64,000 bases of DNA from Deltaproteobacteria bacterium (lineage in GTDB: Bacteria; Desulfobacterota; Syntrophobacteria; Syntrophobacterales; Syntrophobacteraceae): positions 1 through 64,000 of the forward strand of contig JAJYDE010000001.1 in NCBI GenBank assembly GCA_021777755.1, given 5' to 3'. The translations under genes were made by a program, and so were the position numbers. The notes beneath the pieces were generated by a model. That model worked only from the letters and a program-made list of their open reading frames with translations. It ran no database searches and was not told the origin of the DNA. Below are positions 26,070 through 35,427 of the stretch, piece by piece (the first letter of the stretch is position 1; each line of letters begins with the position of its first letter).

Positions 26070-27044
26070 TTACCTTCTCGCGCACACCACCATCATATGG
26101 GAGCTGAGAAGGTGTGAGGCGAGATATTCCTGTAGATCCTGCCTGTCGGTTTCCGTGGTGATACGGAAAAAAGTATGCCAAAATCTGTCTGATACGCTAT
26201 CGATGTTGTTATGGACGATGTCTACGTCCAGTTTGCCGGGAGTGCTGATTTCCAATGGCTCAAAACCGCATGAATCGAGCAACAGCTTAATGGAGCGCGG
26301 GTTGAAAAAATTGAGATGATGGGGCGGCGAGACAGATTTCGAATTCTCCCACAGAACTTGTATGTCAGCCCCGGCGCTGCTGAGTGTCGTGAAGATGAAG
26401 ATATCCTGCTCGCTCATGAGGCCCCTAAGGCTGCCAAGAAACAGTGCGGGGTCATGAAGGTGCTCGAACAGCTCGAAGCTTACAAAACAGCGTTTCTTTT
26501 CATCGAGATCGGCCTCGCGAAGATCTTCAAGAAATTTTTCCACAACGATGAAGCCTTTGGCCCTGCATACTTGTGCCAAACATTTCGACGGTTCGACAAT
26601 GGTGACCTTATGATTGGAAATCCTGCGAATCTCTTCGGCAAAGGTCCCGTAGCCACCTCCTATGTCAATGAGCTGTTCAATGTTTGGAAACCTCGACAGA
26701 ATATCCATGATTGATTTGGCCTTCGGTTTCCATAACTTTTCGCGCCTGGCGGGTTCGGTCTGCCTGTAGAAAGTGGTCGCCCAATACCGGGTGGACGGTG
26801 AGTCGGTATAGTAGTTTTCGAAGGCGCTTCGCACCGGACGCGGATTAACGAACAACGTTAGGCAGTTCGGGCATTGCGCGTAGGCAAAACCATTTTTTTC
26901 AAACGCGGCCTCTCCGTCAGCCCCGCAAGCGGGACAGGGCTGTCCGGTACGAGGAGCATCGGCGAAATAAGTCTGAGTATCTATGGCGGTCAGGCGAAGG
27001 TATTCGTCGAATATGTCCTGCGGCCGGATCTCATGCTCTTTCAT
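26070..27044 (-). CDS. Class I SAM-dependent methyltransferase with zinc ribbon
   Basis: 324 residues. The N-terminal zinc ribbon has PCPACGADG and AQCPNCLTLFVNPRP (residues about 35-70). SAM motif I is QLIDIGGGYGTFAEEI, and VSFELFEHLHDPALFL and FNPRSIKLLLDSCGFEPLE are the usual later blocks. Such proteins often C- or O-methylate nucleotide sugars or related acids. Its start overlaps the KdsB-like gene by 14 bases, so it belongs to the same biosynthetic unit. Confidence 0.87.
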   Translation of the reverse strand: MKEHEIRPQDIFDEYLRLTAIDTQTYFADAPRTGQPCPACGADGEAAFEKNGFAYAQCPNCLTLFVNPRPVRSAFENYYTDSPSTRYWATTFYRQTEPARREKLWKPKAKSIMDILSRFPNIEQLIDIGGGYGTFAEEIRRISNHKVTIVEPSKCLAQVCRAKGFIVVEKFLEDLREADLDEKKRCFVSFELFEHLHDPALFLGSLRGLMSEQDIFIFTTLSSAGADIQVLWENSKSVSPPHHLNFFNPRSIKLLLDSCGFEPLEISTPGKLDVDIVHNNIDSVSDRFWHTFFRITTETDRQDLQEYLASHLLSSHMMVVCARR

Positions 27045-27804
27045 AGAGTCTCACAAGTTGGTCGTTTTCCATGAGCGCCTCGACGTGTTTCAGATCCTCG
27101 GCCGTATCGACGGCATGAGTCGAAAAACGGGTTTTGATCATCCGGATTTTCATGCCATTCTCAAGAATGCGGAGCATGTCGACAGATTCGATGATTTCCA
27201 GGGGGGTCTGCTCCATGCTGTTATAAGTCAAAAGGAAATCGCGCCTGAACGGAATAATCGGAACTTGCTTGAACATTGGCGGCCGGCCCGAATATTTTTT
27301 GCGTGAAGGAACAGGTTCCCTGGAAAAAAAGAGTGCGTTGTCGTACTTATCCAAGACAACCTTGACCTGGTTGGGATCTTCGAATTCCTCCCGCGACTCA
27401 ATTAGCCCCATCAGGTTGGTAACTAAAACGGCCGGATCTTCCAGCATGGGCTGGAGGGCTTCACCGATCATTTCAGGGTGCACCATTGGCTCGTCGCCCT
27501 GTATCATCGCCAGAATATCAATGGGCTTTCCGGTCAGTTCCTCGATTTTGAGCATGGCCTCGGCGCATCGGTCGCTGGCCCTTTCGTGGGTATCGGCCGT
27601 CATTACAGCCTTCCCCCCCACCGATTCGACGTAGTCGTAGACCTCCTTGTCGCAGGTGGCCACGAAAACATCGTTTAGCAAAGAACACATCGCGCATCTA
27701 TGATAGACGTGACCAATCATGGGAATGCCCCTGATTTTGGCCATCGGTTTATTTGGAAATCGAGTCGATGCCATCCTGGCAGGTATGACTCCAACAATTT
27801 GCAT
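27031..27804 (-). CDS. KdsB-like CMP-3-deoxy-sugar-acid cytidylyltransferase
   Basis: 257 residues with the CMP-Kdo synthetase signatures: VIPARMASTRFPNKPMAKI, VATCDKEVYDYV, VMTADTHERASDRCAEA, and MIQGDEPMVHPEMI. The C-terminal RFSTHAVDTAEDLKHVEAL also fits. It should transfer CMP from CTP onto the anomeric OH of a 3-deoxy-ulosonic acid. The partner genes are not those of Kdo synthesis (no KdsA/KdsD nearby) but an HpcH/HpaI aldolase and dehydrogenases, so the substrate may be a different, shorter or modified keto-sugar acid. Confidence 0.85.
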   Translation of the reverse strand: MQIVGVIPARMASTRFPNKPMAKIRGIPMIGHVYHRCAMCSLLNDVFVATCDKEVYDYVESVGGKAVMTADTHERASDRCAEAMLKIEELTGKPIDILAMIQGDEPMVHPEMIGEALQPMLEDPAVLVTNLMGLIESREEFEDPNQVKVVLDKYDNALFFSREPVPSRKKYSGRPPMFKQVPIIPFRRDFLLTYNSMEQTPLEIIESVDMLRILENGMKIRMIKTRFSTHAVDTAEDLKHVEALMENDQLVRLYERA

Positions 27805-27854
27805 TTTAGACTCCTGGGTTCAGTGGAAGCAAGACAAATTATCGACTGCGGGCT

Positions 27855-28607
27855 TCACAGGCTCGGTCGACCGGCGCCCCGGCAGAGAAATACGGTATCA
27901 ACCCCGTAGGCGATGAAGACATAGCCTTGGGCGATCCTCTCGGCTAGTTCGCCGGGGTCAGGCTGGACTACATGAATTCCAACGGCAACACCGCTGTCGA
28001 AGGCTTTGCGTGTGATGGTTTCGAGCATGGCCTTGAAATCAGGATGATCGAGTTGCCCGGTCAATCCCATGGAGCCCGAAAGATCGTAAGGACCTACCAT
28101 GATGGCGTCGAGGCGGGGGTGTGCCAGGATTTCCCCTAGGTTATCGAGGGCACGGATGTGCTCGATCTGCGCGCAAAAAAGGGTATCCGCGTTTGAGGCA
28201 AGCCCCCGCACAAATTCCTCCCCGAAAGAATTGGCCCGACAAAAACCCACCCCGCGCATGCCTGCCGGAGGGTAGAGCGAAAGAGCGATGGCTTTGTCCA
28301 ATTGCTCCCGGGATTCGATCATCGGGAAAATGAGTCCTCCGGCCCCGGAGTCCAGGGCACCCTTGATGGAAGTCATTGTGCAATCGGCCACCCTGGCGAA
28401 AGGAACAGCTCCGCCCGACTCGATTGCCCGGAAAATACCAGGCAAATCGCTTCTTGTAAAGGCACCGTGCTCCAAGTCGACCGCAACCCAGTCATAACCG
28501 GCCCGCCCCATTATTTCCGCTACGTCGGGACTTGGTATCTGCAGCCAGGAACCAATGGATGCTTTCTTAGCCTTGATCGTATTCTTGATATCGACTACCG
28601 AAGACAT
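27855..28607 (-). CDS. HpcH/HpaI-family aldolase
   Basis: 250 residues from the ATG at 28607 (GGGAG eight bases upstream). Class II metal-dependent pyruvate aldolase: WVAVDLEHGAF, GGLIFPMIESREQL, and a metal-site Glu in CAQIEHIRAL. The metal Asp is in MVGPYDLSGSMGL, and YPPAGMRGVGF is typical. These enzymes join or cleave pyruvate and an aldehyde to form 4-hydroxy-2-keto acids. Between Wzx and a KdsB-like gene, it probably builds a 3-deoxy-2-keto sugar acid for CMP activation, replacing the PEP-dependent KdsA/NeuB reaction. The very C-terminus diverges from common homologues. Confidence 0.87.
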   Translation of the reverse strand: MSSVVDIKNTIKAKKASIGSWLQIPSPDVAEIMGRAGYDWVAVDLEHGAFTRSDLPGIFRAIESGGAVPFARVADCTMTSIKGALDSGAGGLIFPMIESREQLDKAIALSLYPPAGMRGVGFCRANSFGEEFVRGLASNADTLFCAQIEHIRALDNLGEILAHPRLDAIMVGPYDLSGSMGLTGQLDHPDFKAMLETITRKAFDSGVAVGIHVVQPDPGELAERIAQGYVFIAYGVDTVFLCRGAGRPSL

Positions 28608-28623
28608 TTGCAGACTCCCTTTT

Positions 28624-30174
28624 TCATGCAGCGCCGCCAAACCGCTTTAGGGAACTCAGGTAAGGCAGGCTCCCGTCTATAAATGACGCAATATCCCCCC
28701 GACTTAGTCCGAAGATGACCGGCCACAAATAGGCCAGAGTCATTACAAATCCGGTATAAAGAAGCCCGGAGGCAACAAAATGAAATATGACATTGCCTTT
28801 CAAAGTGACAATTTGTAAAATAATAGCTTCAGAGAACAAAGCGGCAGCGCCAAGGCAACCCATACAAACTACTTGGTGTCCTAAATATTTAATGAATGAA
28901 AGCTTGAGCAAACGAGTGCTAAAAAACAATAACGAGTTAACGCTTAAAAATTGAAGAATAACAAATTTGATAGCAAGCCCCGTAGCAGCTTGTCTGAATC
29001 CGAACCATTCCGAATGAGCAAGTATCACATATGAAAAGGGAAGCCCTAGTGAATTGAAGAAAATCAGTATATTCCGATATAATTTAGTCTCCCCAGAGGC
29101 AAAGAAAATCGCCCCGACAAGCTGGCCATAGGTTTGATGGATAGGGTAAAGCGCCATTATCATTACCGGCAAAAAAGCGCCGGCAAACTGCCTGCCGCCG
29201 AAAATACGCGTTATTATATCGGCCTGAACGGAGGCGAAGCAGGCGAAAAAGGCCGCGACGCTGAAGAACAACGGTAAATAACGCCGAAAAAGGCTCGCCA
29301 CGCTCGCCATATCATTTTTCCCGTAGGCAATTGAAAACTCCCTGGTGATCAATGACGTCATGGCCGAAGTAAATAGAAAGCAGACGGTGGCAATTTGGAA
29401 TGAAAGACCAAAAAAACCTTGTTGCACACTGCCACCGAATTTCTGGAGCATCCAGCGATCGAGAATACCGAGAACCATACCAATCACAGTATAAACAAAA
29501 AGTGGGTGCGTATATTTATAAAATTCTGAAAGATAGTTCTTCATTTGATGCCGACTCAGCTTCCAATGCTGATAAAACAACCTTCTGTCGCGATTGATCA
29601 CAAATAAAAAACCGATAACGATAACAATTCTTATCCCACATTCATACCCGAAAAAAGAGGTCAGCGTCAAATGATTGGTGAAAAAAATGAACACGATGGC
29701 GCATAACCCAATGGATCTGATTATGATCCTTGATATTTCAATTGATACTGTTAGACAATACGCATCACCTATCATTGTTAACATATTAATAAGCATGTTA
29801 AGAACGCCCCACCCGGCCGCAAAACATACGAAGAAAATGGTCTGGTGTATCCACAAGGTATGCGATGCTCCGGTAAATTCGCTAATGGCAACAAAAGTAA
29901 ATATGCCCGCAATGGACATGGCAATCACTCGGGCATAAAAGCTGAGAAGCTCGAATTCATCCTGGCGTTGGCATAGTTTGGTATAAAAAGCCGTATCTGT
30001 ACCCAGTGTGAAAAGTGGCAGAACCTGCGAGAAAAAATTCGACAGAAAGGAAAAATCGCCATAAGCTGTCGGTCCCAATCCGCGCGGAATTATACTTTGC
30101 GTCAGAACGCCGATAATCATACCAACAAGGTTGGTCGACAGCTTGGCGGCGTACCGCTTTTTAAGAGAAGACAT
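28624..30174 (-). CDS. Wzx-type oligosaccharide flippase
   Basis: 516 residues with about 12-14 membrane helices; N-terminal KLSTNLVGMIIGVLTQSIIP and LGPTAYGDFSFLSNFF are typical of the polysaccharide biosynthesis (MATE/MOP) family. It should flip undecaprenyl-linked repeat units to the periplasm. It is noticeably more AT-rich than flanking genes, as is usual for flippases and suggestive of transfer. It sits 15 bases after the Wzy stop and 16 bases before the aldolase start. Confidence 0.87.
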   Translation of the reverse strand: MSSLKKRYAAKLSTNLVGMIIGVLTQSIIPRGLGPTAYGDFSFLSNFFSQVLPLFTLGTDTAFYTKLCQRQDEFELLSFYARVIAMSIAGIFTFVAISEFTGASHTLWIHQTIFFVCFAAGWGVLNMLINMLTMIGDAYCLTVSIEISRIIIRSIGLCAIVFIFFTNHLTLTSFFGYECGIRIVIVIGFLFVINRDRRLFYQHWKLSRHQMKNYLSEFYKYTHPLFVYTVIGMVLGILDRWMLQKFGGSVQQGFFGLSFQIATVCFLFTSAMTSLITREFSIAYGKNDMASVASLFRRYLPLFFSVAAFFACFASVQADIITRIFGGRQFAGAFLPVMIMALYPIHQTYGQLVGAIFFASGETKLYRNILIFFNSLGLPFSYVILAHSEWFGFRQAATGLAIKFVILQFLSVNSLLFFSTRLLKLSFIKYLGHQVVCMGCLGAAALFSEAIILQIVTLKGNVIFHFVASGLLYTGFVMTLAYLWPVIFGLSRGDIASFIDGSLPYLSSLKRFGGAA

Positions 30175-30189
30175 AATAGCTTGCCATTG

Positions 30190-31728
30190 TCAATCGACGG
30201 CCCGTATTGAATTCGCTATTGAGATTTTTTCCGCGTCCCACATACGATAATCGCGAATGCCGTTAAATGCGTTCAAAATTCCATAGTATAAACCGATTAC
30301 AAGAAGGTTTCTTATGATCGCCGTTATGAAAAGGGACGCACCCATATTAATGAGAAGTTCCCAATAGGCTTCACAAAACCACACAATTATAAAGGGTTTG
30401 AAAACGCTCTTCCCGTAGGCGATTTTCCTCCACACATAAGATATCAATAAAGCGTATATATAGAGAATGGGCAGTGCCGCGACATAACCGAAAAATAAGT
30501 ATATGTATTCATAAATACCGAAATACTCGGTATTGTAAATTGTAGGGTCTGTCAGCCCAAGATAGACGAATGAGTAAACCGCCGGCCCACGAATGACATC
30601 ATCGAAAGGCTTTCCGATGACTTGAGGTACACACCCATTTATAGAATCTTCCAAAATAGTTTTAAGATTAATATATTTCTCCGGAGGCACTTTCCAACGG
30701 TCATTCATAATTGCAAGCGATGGCGGCAGATTGGTGACTCTTAATAACACATCCGTTGCCAATAAAGCAAAAGCCGAATCATGGCGTTGATTATTATTAA
30801 AGTAAAGCCATTTGACAGAATTAATAACCGATTTGAATGATAATCTGTTATGTATGGCATATCGTATTCCGGATGTCACGCCAAATAAGAGAATTGCTGA
30901 AAAAGCCACTAATGCGAATATAGGTATGCTGCGCACTGGTATTGTGGGAGATCTAAATTTGACGAAAAACAGAAATACCGTCAAAAGAGATAGGGAATAA
31001 ATAAAAGACCTGGAGCCGGACAAATAGCTGACAACAGAGCACAGACATAAAATAACGACGCATATTCGAAAATCAGACCGAATGAGTGATTTGTATTTCA
31101 GTATAATGTATCCTAAAGAAAGCCAGATAAACGGACTCGGATTAATAAATAGTGAAAGGAAGTTAGCATTGGAATTTGCATTTGCTGAAGATGATCCCTG
31201 ATACACATCATAAACAAAAGTATTGTATAGAAACCTGATGCCAAGCAAAAAAATCACCATGATTAACAGCGTTTTCGGTTTTATCGGCAGCATCGACTTC
31301 GTGGATGATATGTCGTCATTGGAACGGTCCATATTGCGTGCATCATCGTCCGAAAACCTACATAGCGCAGATACAAACATGAATGTAGAGAAAATGGCAT
31401 ATATCATGACGTGATTGACGTCATGATGGGTAAAAGATTCGAAGGATGAAAATCGCCATCCTCCGTTGACACGTGGAATTATTAGCATTCCAACCACGGA
31501 TCCACAATATTTTTCGAGCACATAAATAGCAAGAAAAACCAGGAGGGGATAATTAATTCCTTTATAAAAAGCAAGAGGGATAATTATGATGATGGAAAGG
31601 CAAAGCATATACAAAATGGTATTTGAATTCACCAGGTCCTGAAGGGGTCCCGTGGCGAAAAGCGCCATACAAATAATAGCGTTAAAGATGAATGCGATGA
31701 TCAGGAGAGTCGAAACACGGACCGTCAT
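30190..31728 (-). CDS. Wzy-type O-antigen/capsule repeat-unit polymerase
   Basis: 512 residues with about 11-13 membrane helices, AT-rich codon use, and a large periplasmic loop after VVSYLSGSRSFIYSLSLL (the SGSR-type motif is common in OligoSac polymerases). A second soluble region (about 285-400) contains DDVIRGPAVYSF. Sequence identity in this family is low, so the call rests on topology, size and the Wzx neighbour. Likely polymerises flipped repeat units in the periplasm. Confidence 0.8.
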   Translation of the reverse strand: MTVRVSTLLIIAFIFNAIICMALFATGPLQDLVNSNTILYMLCLSIIIIIPLAFYKGINYPLLVFLAIYVLEKYCGSVVGMLIIPRVNGGWRFSSFESFTHHDVNHVMIYAIFSTFMFVSALCRFSDDDARNMDRSNDDISSTKSMLPIKPKTLLIMVIFLLGIRFLYNTFVYDVYQGSSSANANSNANFLSLFINPSPFIWLSLGYIILKYKSLIRSDFRICVVILCLCSVVSYLSGSRSFIYSLSLLTVFLFFVKFRSPTIPVRSIPIFALVAFSAILLFGVTSGIRYAIHNRLSFKSVINSVKWLYFNNNQRHDSAFALLATDVLLRVTNLPPSLAIMNDRWKVPPEKYINLKTILEDSINGCVPQVIGKPFDDVIRGPAVYSFVYLGLTDPTIYNTEYFGIYEYIYLFFGYVAALPILYIYALLISYVWRKIAYGKSVFKPFIIVWFCEAYWELLINMGASLFITAIIRNLLVIGLYYGILNAFNGIRDYRMWDAEKISIANSIRAVD

Positions 31729-31839
31729 ATTGTTTAGTCAATCTCGCAAATGATATATTCGACTGTGGAGGTGAAAAAACAGGTTTACGGAAGGAAGATT
31801 GTAAGGTGGTATTCATGCATCGTTTTGATGCGTAATCGA

Positions 31840-32505
31840 TTAAAACAATGCCTTCACAACATCTGTGAAGGTGTCCTTTCCAATGTAGCGAGCGAGTTCA
31901 TTGCGTTTTAATACATAGTCATCATCTATATAAAGCTTATTCTCTTTATACGTTAGGCCTGGAACCGTATCGTATATAGTGGCATGATGAAGTAGGGCCT
32001 CAAATAACTGAAAGTGTTCTGGATTAAGTGGGGCAACCTCGTTTGTGCCATAGACGATACTCTTTTTGGCTACGTCTTTTGTTACTATTGCGCCAGCGGC
32101 TACCAGACTGCAGTCGCCGATGTGAATTCTGCCTGATATAATAGCTCCGGGGTAAATCCTCACGATGGAACCGATTCGCGGTTTAAAACCATCAGTGGTG
32201 TCGTCCAGTTTCATTCCTCGTCCGTTGGTTCCGATAGTTACGTTCTGGCCTATTGAACAATCGCACCCTATTTCATCAATGCTCAAGGTTATGCCATACG
32301 GATGCGGAATCATCATGCCAAAGCGGGTAAAAAACAATGGCGGTTCGAGCATGCATGCAATATTCATCTGATCTTCAACCGAAAATCGCCCGCTTACTCT
32401 GCAGGCCATCTTGTATATTGGTCTCAATGCGGATTTTAGCCGACCACCGCGCTTTGCGAGTTCTAGAGATCGAATTTCCTCTTTCGTCAGTTCTCTCAAT
32501 GCCAT
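31840..32505 (-). CDS. CysE-like hexapeptide acyltransferase
   Basis: 221 residues; the LbetaH part runs from about residue 75 (HPYGITLSIDEIGCDCSIG, QNVTIGTNG) to IHIGDCSLVAAGAIVTKDV. The order and the PHPYGI entry resemble serine acetyltransferase. A distinct C-terminal tail of about 60 residues follows. In this locus it more likely acetylates a sugar than serine. It is separated by about 100 bases from genes on both sides. Confidence 0.8.
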   Translation of the reverse strand: MALRELTKEEIRSLELAKRGGRLKSALRPIYKMACRVSGRFSVEDQMNIACMLEPPLFFTRFGMMIPHPYGITLSIDEIGCDCSIGQNVTIGTNGRGMKLDDTTDGFKPRIGSIVRIYPGAIISGRIHIGDCSLVAAGAIVTKDVAKKSIVYGTNEVAPLNPEHFQLFEALLHHATIYDTVPGLTYKENKLYIDDDYVLKRNELARYIGKDTFTDVVKALF

Positions 32506-32607
32506 TGTTCTCCCAAATACTGAATTTTTGCAAATTTAGACTATAAAAAGATCTTGCTCGAGTCACATCTGCAAAGGTTCAGTCATGACGCCCTCCAAAA
32601 TGCAACC

Positions 32608-34368
32608 TCACTTTGCGCCAAGCCAACCCCGATGGCCTTGCGGCCGAAGTAGCTTACTGAATTCTTCCGCCCAATCTTTTTTCCAATTGGTGCTCTTTTT
32701 TGCAAACTGGCGGCAAAATTCGTCCCTTGCACCTTTGACATCAGGCGTATTCCACCAACTGGCAGGATCGCCTGAAATTTCGTTAAGTTTGAAGGCCGCG
32801 CCCTGGGATGAATCGTGCAATATGCCCGCTTGACGCAAAGAGTGGAAATATGGTTCAGCCGATTCGCGCAGCTCCCAATGTAAGGGATTCCAGAACAAGA
32901 TGGTGGGTTTTCCGCTTGCCAATGCTTGTAGCATGGTAGTTACCGGATGATCGATTATCAGTAAGGTACTTTCGCTCAGGCGGTTTTCGAAGGCTATTTG
33001 ATGTGTATCGAAATGCAATTCCGGAAATTCTTTTAATAACGCGTCCTTTTCGTTTCTGCGGTAATCGCTAAAATACATGCGCATGAGAACGTAATCTCTA
33101 TTGTAGTCAGATAATGCGTTTAAAAATGAAGACCTCCAACGAATGTATTCCTGAAAAGAGTCAGAAACGGGGGTGCTGGTAAATCGGTACAGGTAGCGTG
33201 GGTGAGAGGTTGTTACGAACAGGTACAATGCTTTCAGAGGCCCCGACGTCTTAACGCTGCCGTTTGTCTTTGGATTGGGTAAAGACCGTATTAAAGGTGA
33301 ACCGGTGGAATTGCACCCCCATGTGTAATACAGATCGGTTATATCCCTCTCATGTCGTTCAACCGGCATCCATTTGGCTGAGCGATATAGTCCGCCATGT
33401 TGCATGCCACACAGCAGCCCTCCATTTTCCGCGAATGTGGCCGCATAGAATTTCAATCTTTCATTTGCAAAAAGACCTCCGGTGGTGACCAGAACCGAAT
33501 TGTGCCTGGAGGCGGGCATGCAACGTCGAAGATGCTCGAAACCTTCAAGGTAGAGGGTTGGGAAATTGACAGGCAAGCTGGCAACAAGCGCCCTCGTAAA
33601 ATCGTCGATGCAGGGCAAATTCGCAAGGCCCGATCTATTCTCGGAGATAATTTTTTCATAACAGGGCAAGTTTTCGTGAGTGTAAACCGGGACAGCACGG
33701 AAACGGCTCACGAGCGCAATGTGCAATAAATCACGAATGGGCAGATTAACATCCAATAGGGCAATTGAAAATTTGGAAGCCAGCAAGCTTGTGAGCCTGA
33801 AGGCGGTTTGTTGCGGAAGACTCTTGGATTTCGCCCGCACACGCCCGGATAGCATTGCAATGTCCGCTCCTTTAACCGGACATTGAATGCCAAGAAAATT
33901 CATGACCTGGCTGTATTGTTGGAGAGCGCAGAAATCATCATAAGAAAAAGTGGCAAAGTGAGCCATATCGTGGGGGGTGATGAAACTCCCGGGATCGAGC
34001 AAAATCGTCTCGACTTCGCCGTAGCTGTCGAGAGCCTTTAAAATAGAGCGGTATCTATCATAGAAAGTCTCGATCAGCGAAAGCAGCCATGGTCCCAGAA
34101 TTATTTGCCAGAAACGTTTGGAATGATTTGTATGGTGAACTGCGTTCAGGTATTCGGTGAGGTTATCTAAAAGCTTATGATAAATTTCGTAGGTGTATTT
34201 GCCGGCCAGGTAGTATTGCTCGCGATCGAGCCAAAGGCTGGGCATTACCTCGTATTCAAGATTCTTCAATGCAGGCTCGTTCGAGGGCAAGAGGCACCAC
34301 GACCCCAGAAAGACCGTCTTCTTTCGAGTGTCCCAGAAGGAGTCGATTGCAGTGGTTGCCAGAAACAT
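32608..34368 (-). CDS. LIC12162-family putative transferase
   Basis: 586 residues. The opening FLATTAIDSFWDTRKKTVFL with GSWCLLPSN, and later LNAVHHTNHSKRFWQIILGP, are characteristic of the LIC12162 (TIGR04331) family, first named from the Leptospira LPS locus and present in surface polysaccharide clusters. The C-terminal part (LLIIDHPVTTMLQALASGKP) looks like a GT-B donor site. Reaction unknown. The ATG immediately precedes the NeuB-type gene's end (adjacent, no gap), so the two are likely linked functionally. Confidence 0.85.
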   Translation of the reverse strand: MFLATTAIDSFWDTRKKTVFLGSWCLLPSNEPALKNLEYEVMPSLWLDREQYYLAGKYTYEIYHKLLDNLTEYLNAVHHTNHSKRFWQIILGPWLLSLIETFYDRYRSILKALDSYGEVETILLDPGSFITPHDMAHFATFSYDDFCALQQYSQVMNFLGIQCPVKGADIAMLSGRVRAKSKSLPQQTAFRLTSLLASKFSIALLDVNLPIRDLLHIALVSRFRAVPVYTHENLPCYEKIISENRSGLANLPCIDDFTRALVASLPVNFPTLYLEGFEHLRRCMPASRHNSVLVTTGGLFANERLKFYAATFAENGGLLCGMQHGGLYRSAKWMPVERHERDITDLYYTWGCNSTGSPLIRSLPNPKTNGSVKTSGPLKALYLFVTTSHPRYLYRFTSTPVSDSFQEYIRWRSSFLNALSDYNRDYVLMRMYFSDYRRNEKDALLKEFPELHFDTHQIAFENRLSESTLLIIDHPVTTMLQALASGKPTILFWNPLHWELRESAEPYFHSLRQAGILHDSSQGAAFKLNEISGDPASWWNTPDVKGARDEFCRQFAKKSTNWKKDWAEEFSKLLRPQGHRGWLGAK

Positions 34369-35427
34369 CTATCTCAACATCTCCCAGTGGAGCACGTCAT
34401 CTTCGGAAATATCGGAAGCTGCTCTTTTGCCGATAACATCGGGGAAAAATCTCGGGCTGACGCCCGTGGCCGGCCGTTTCCAGGTCAAATCGGCCTCTGC
34501 CAGGATTTTTCCCGCAGGGATCGACTTCGCGGCCACCAGACTGCGCCTTGCATTTTTCCGCGCAGGTTCTTCAGAAGGAAGGGGCGCCTTTCTAAAATCG
34601 CCAAGCAATTCAAAAGTCCGCTCGATATTGGCTTTAAACATCTTAAGATCGTGTCTGTCCATTGCATGATAGTGATCATTGCCGGGCAGCGACTTGTCGA
34701 AGGTAAAATGCTTCTCCAAAATGGAGGCGCCGAGCAGTGTGGCTATTTCCAGCACTTTCATGTCATTGGGTAAAGTATGATCGGAATAGCCAATAAGGGT
34801 GCGAGGAAATTTTTCACGCAGGTGCAAAATCATTCCTAAATTGGCGTTGTGGTCCTCGGTGGGGTAATTGAGTACGCAGTGAAGCAATGCCAGGGAATTT
34901 CCGCACTTCTCAATCCAACTGACGGCCTCCTCGATTTCATGGAGATAGGATGCTCCGGTCGATAAAATGATTGGTTTGCCAAACCGGCAGATATACTCGA
35001 TGAAGGGCCTGTTGGTGATGTCGGAAGAGGATATCTTGAAGACATCCATCAAATCGTTTAAGAAATCCGCCGACTCCAGATCGAACGGCGTGCTCAGGAA
35101 TTCGATTCCCTCCCTGTCGCAGCGGTTTTTGAGCTGGACGTATTCATCCTTCCAGAAGCGGTCGTATTTTTTGAAAAGTTGGAACTGACTGGGTGTGGGC
35201 TCCTTGTTGAGGTCCCAATAAGCCGGTGAGTTCTTTGAAGCGATTGTATGCGCTTTGTAGGTTTGGAATTTGATGGCGTCGGCGCCGCCTTCGGCGGCTT
35301 CGGCGATGAGTCGCATCGCCAGGTCCATGCTCCCCTCGTGGTTCACTCCAGCCTCGGCAATAACGACAGGTTTGTAGAGCCTGGGTTTTCCCGGATGAAA
35401 CTCTTTGGAAACATCAAAAAGCCTCAT
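34369..35427 (-). CDS. NeuB/SpsE-family sialic-acid-type synthase
   Basis: 352 residues. Condenses PEP with a hexosamine-type aldose to give a nonulosonic-acid-like product. The TIM barrel has VIAEAGVNHEGSMDLAMRLI, GADAIKFQTYKAHT, FLSTPFDLESADFL, FKISSSDITNRP and EKHFTFDKSLPGNDH. The C-terminal SAF (antifreeze-like) domain starts near residue 285 with ARRSLVAAKSIPAGKI. It overlaps SpsF by ATGA. The set SpsC/E/F/G-like parallels the Bacillus spore-coat polysaccharide operon, so the product may be an SpsE-type sugar acid rather than Neu5Ac. Confidence 0.9.
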   Translation of the reverse strand: MRLFDVSKEFHPGKPRLYKPVVIAEAGVNHEGSMDLAMRLIAEAAEGGADAIKFQTYKAHTIASKNSPAYWDLNKEPTPSQFQLFKKYDRFWKDEYVQLKNRCDREGIEFLSTPFDLESADFLNDLMDVFKISSSDITNRPFIEYICRFGKPIILSTGASYLHEIEEAVSWIEKCGNSLALLHCVLNYPTEDHNANLGMILHLREKFPRTLIGYSDHTLPNDMKVLEIATLLGASILEKHFTFDKSLPGNDHYHAMDRHDLKMFKANIERTFELLGDFRKAPLPSEEPARKNARRSLVAAKSIPAGKILAEADLTWKRPATGVSPRFFPDVIGKRAASDISEDDVLHWEMLR

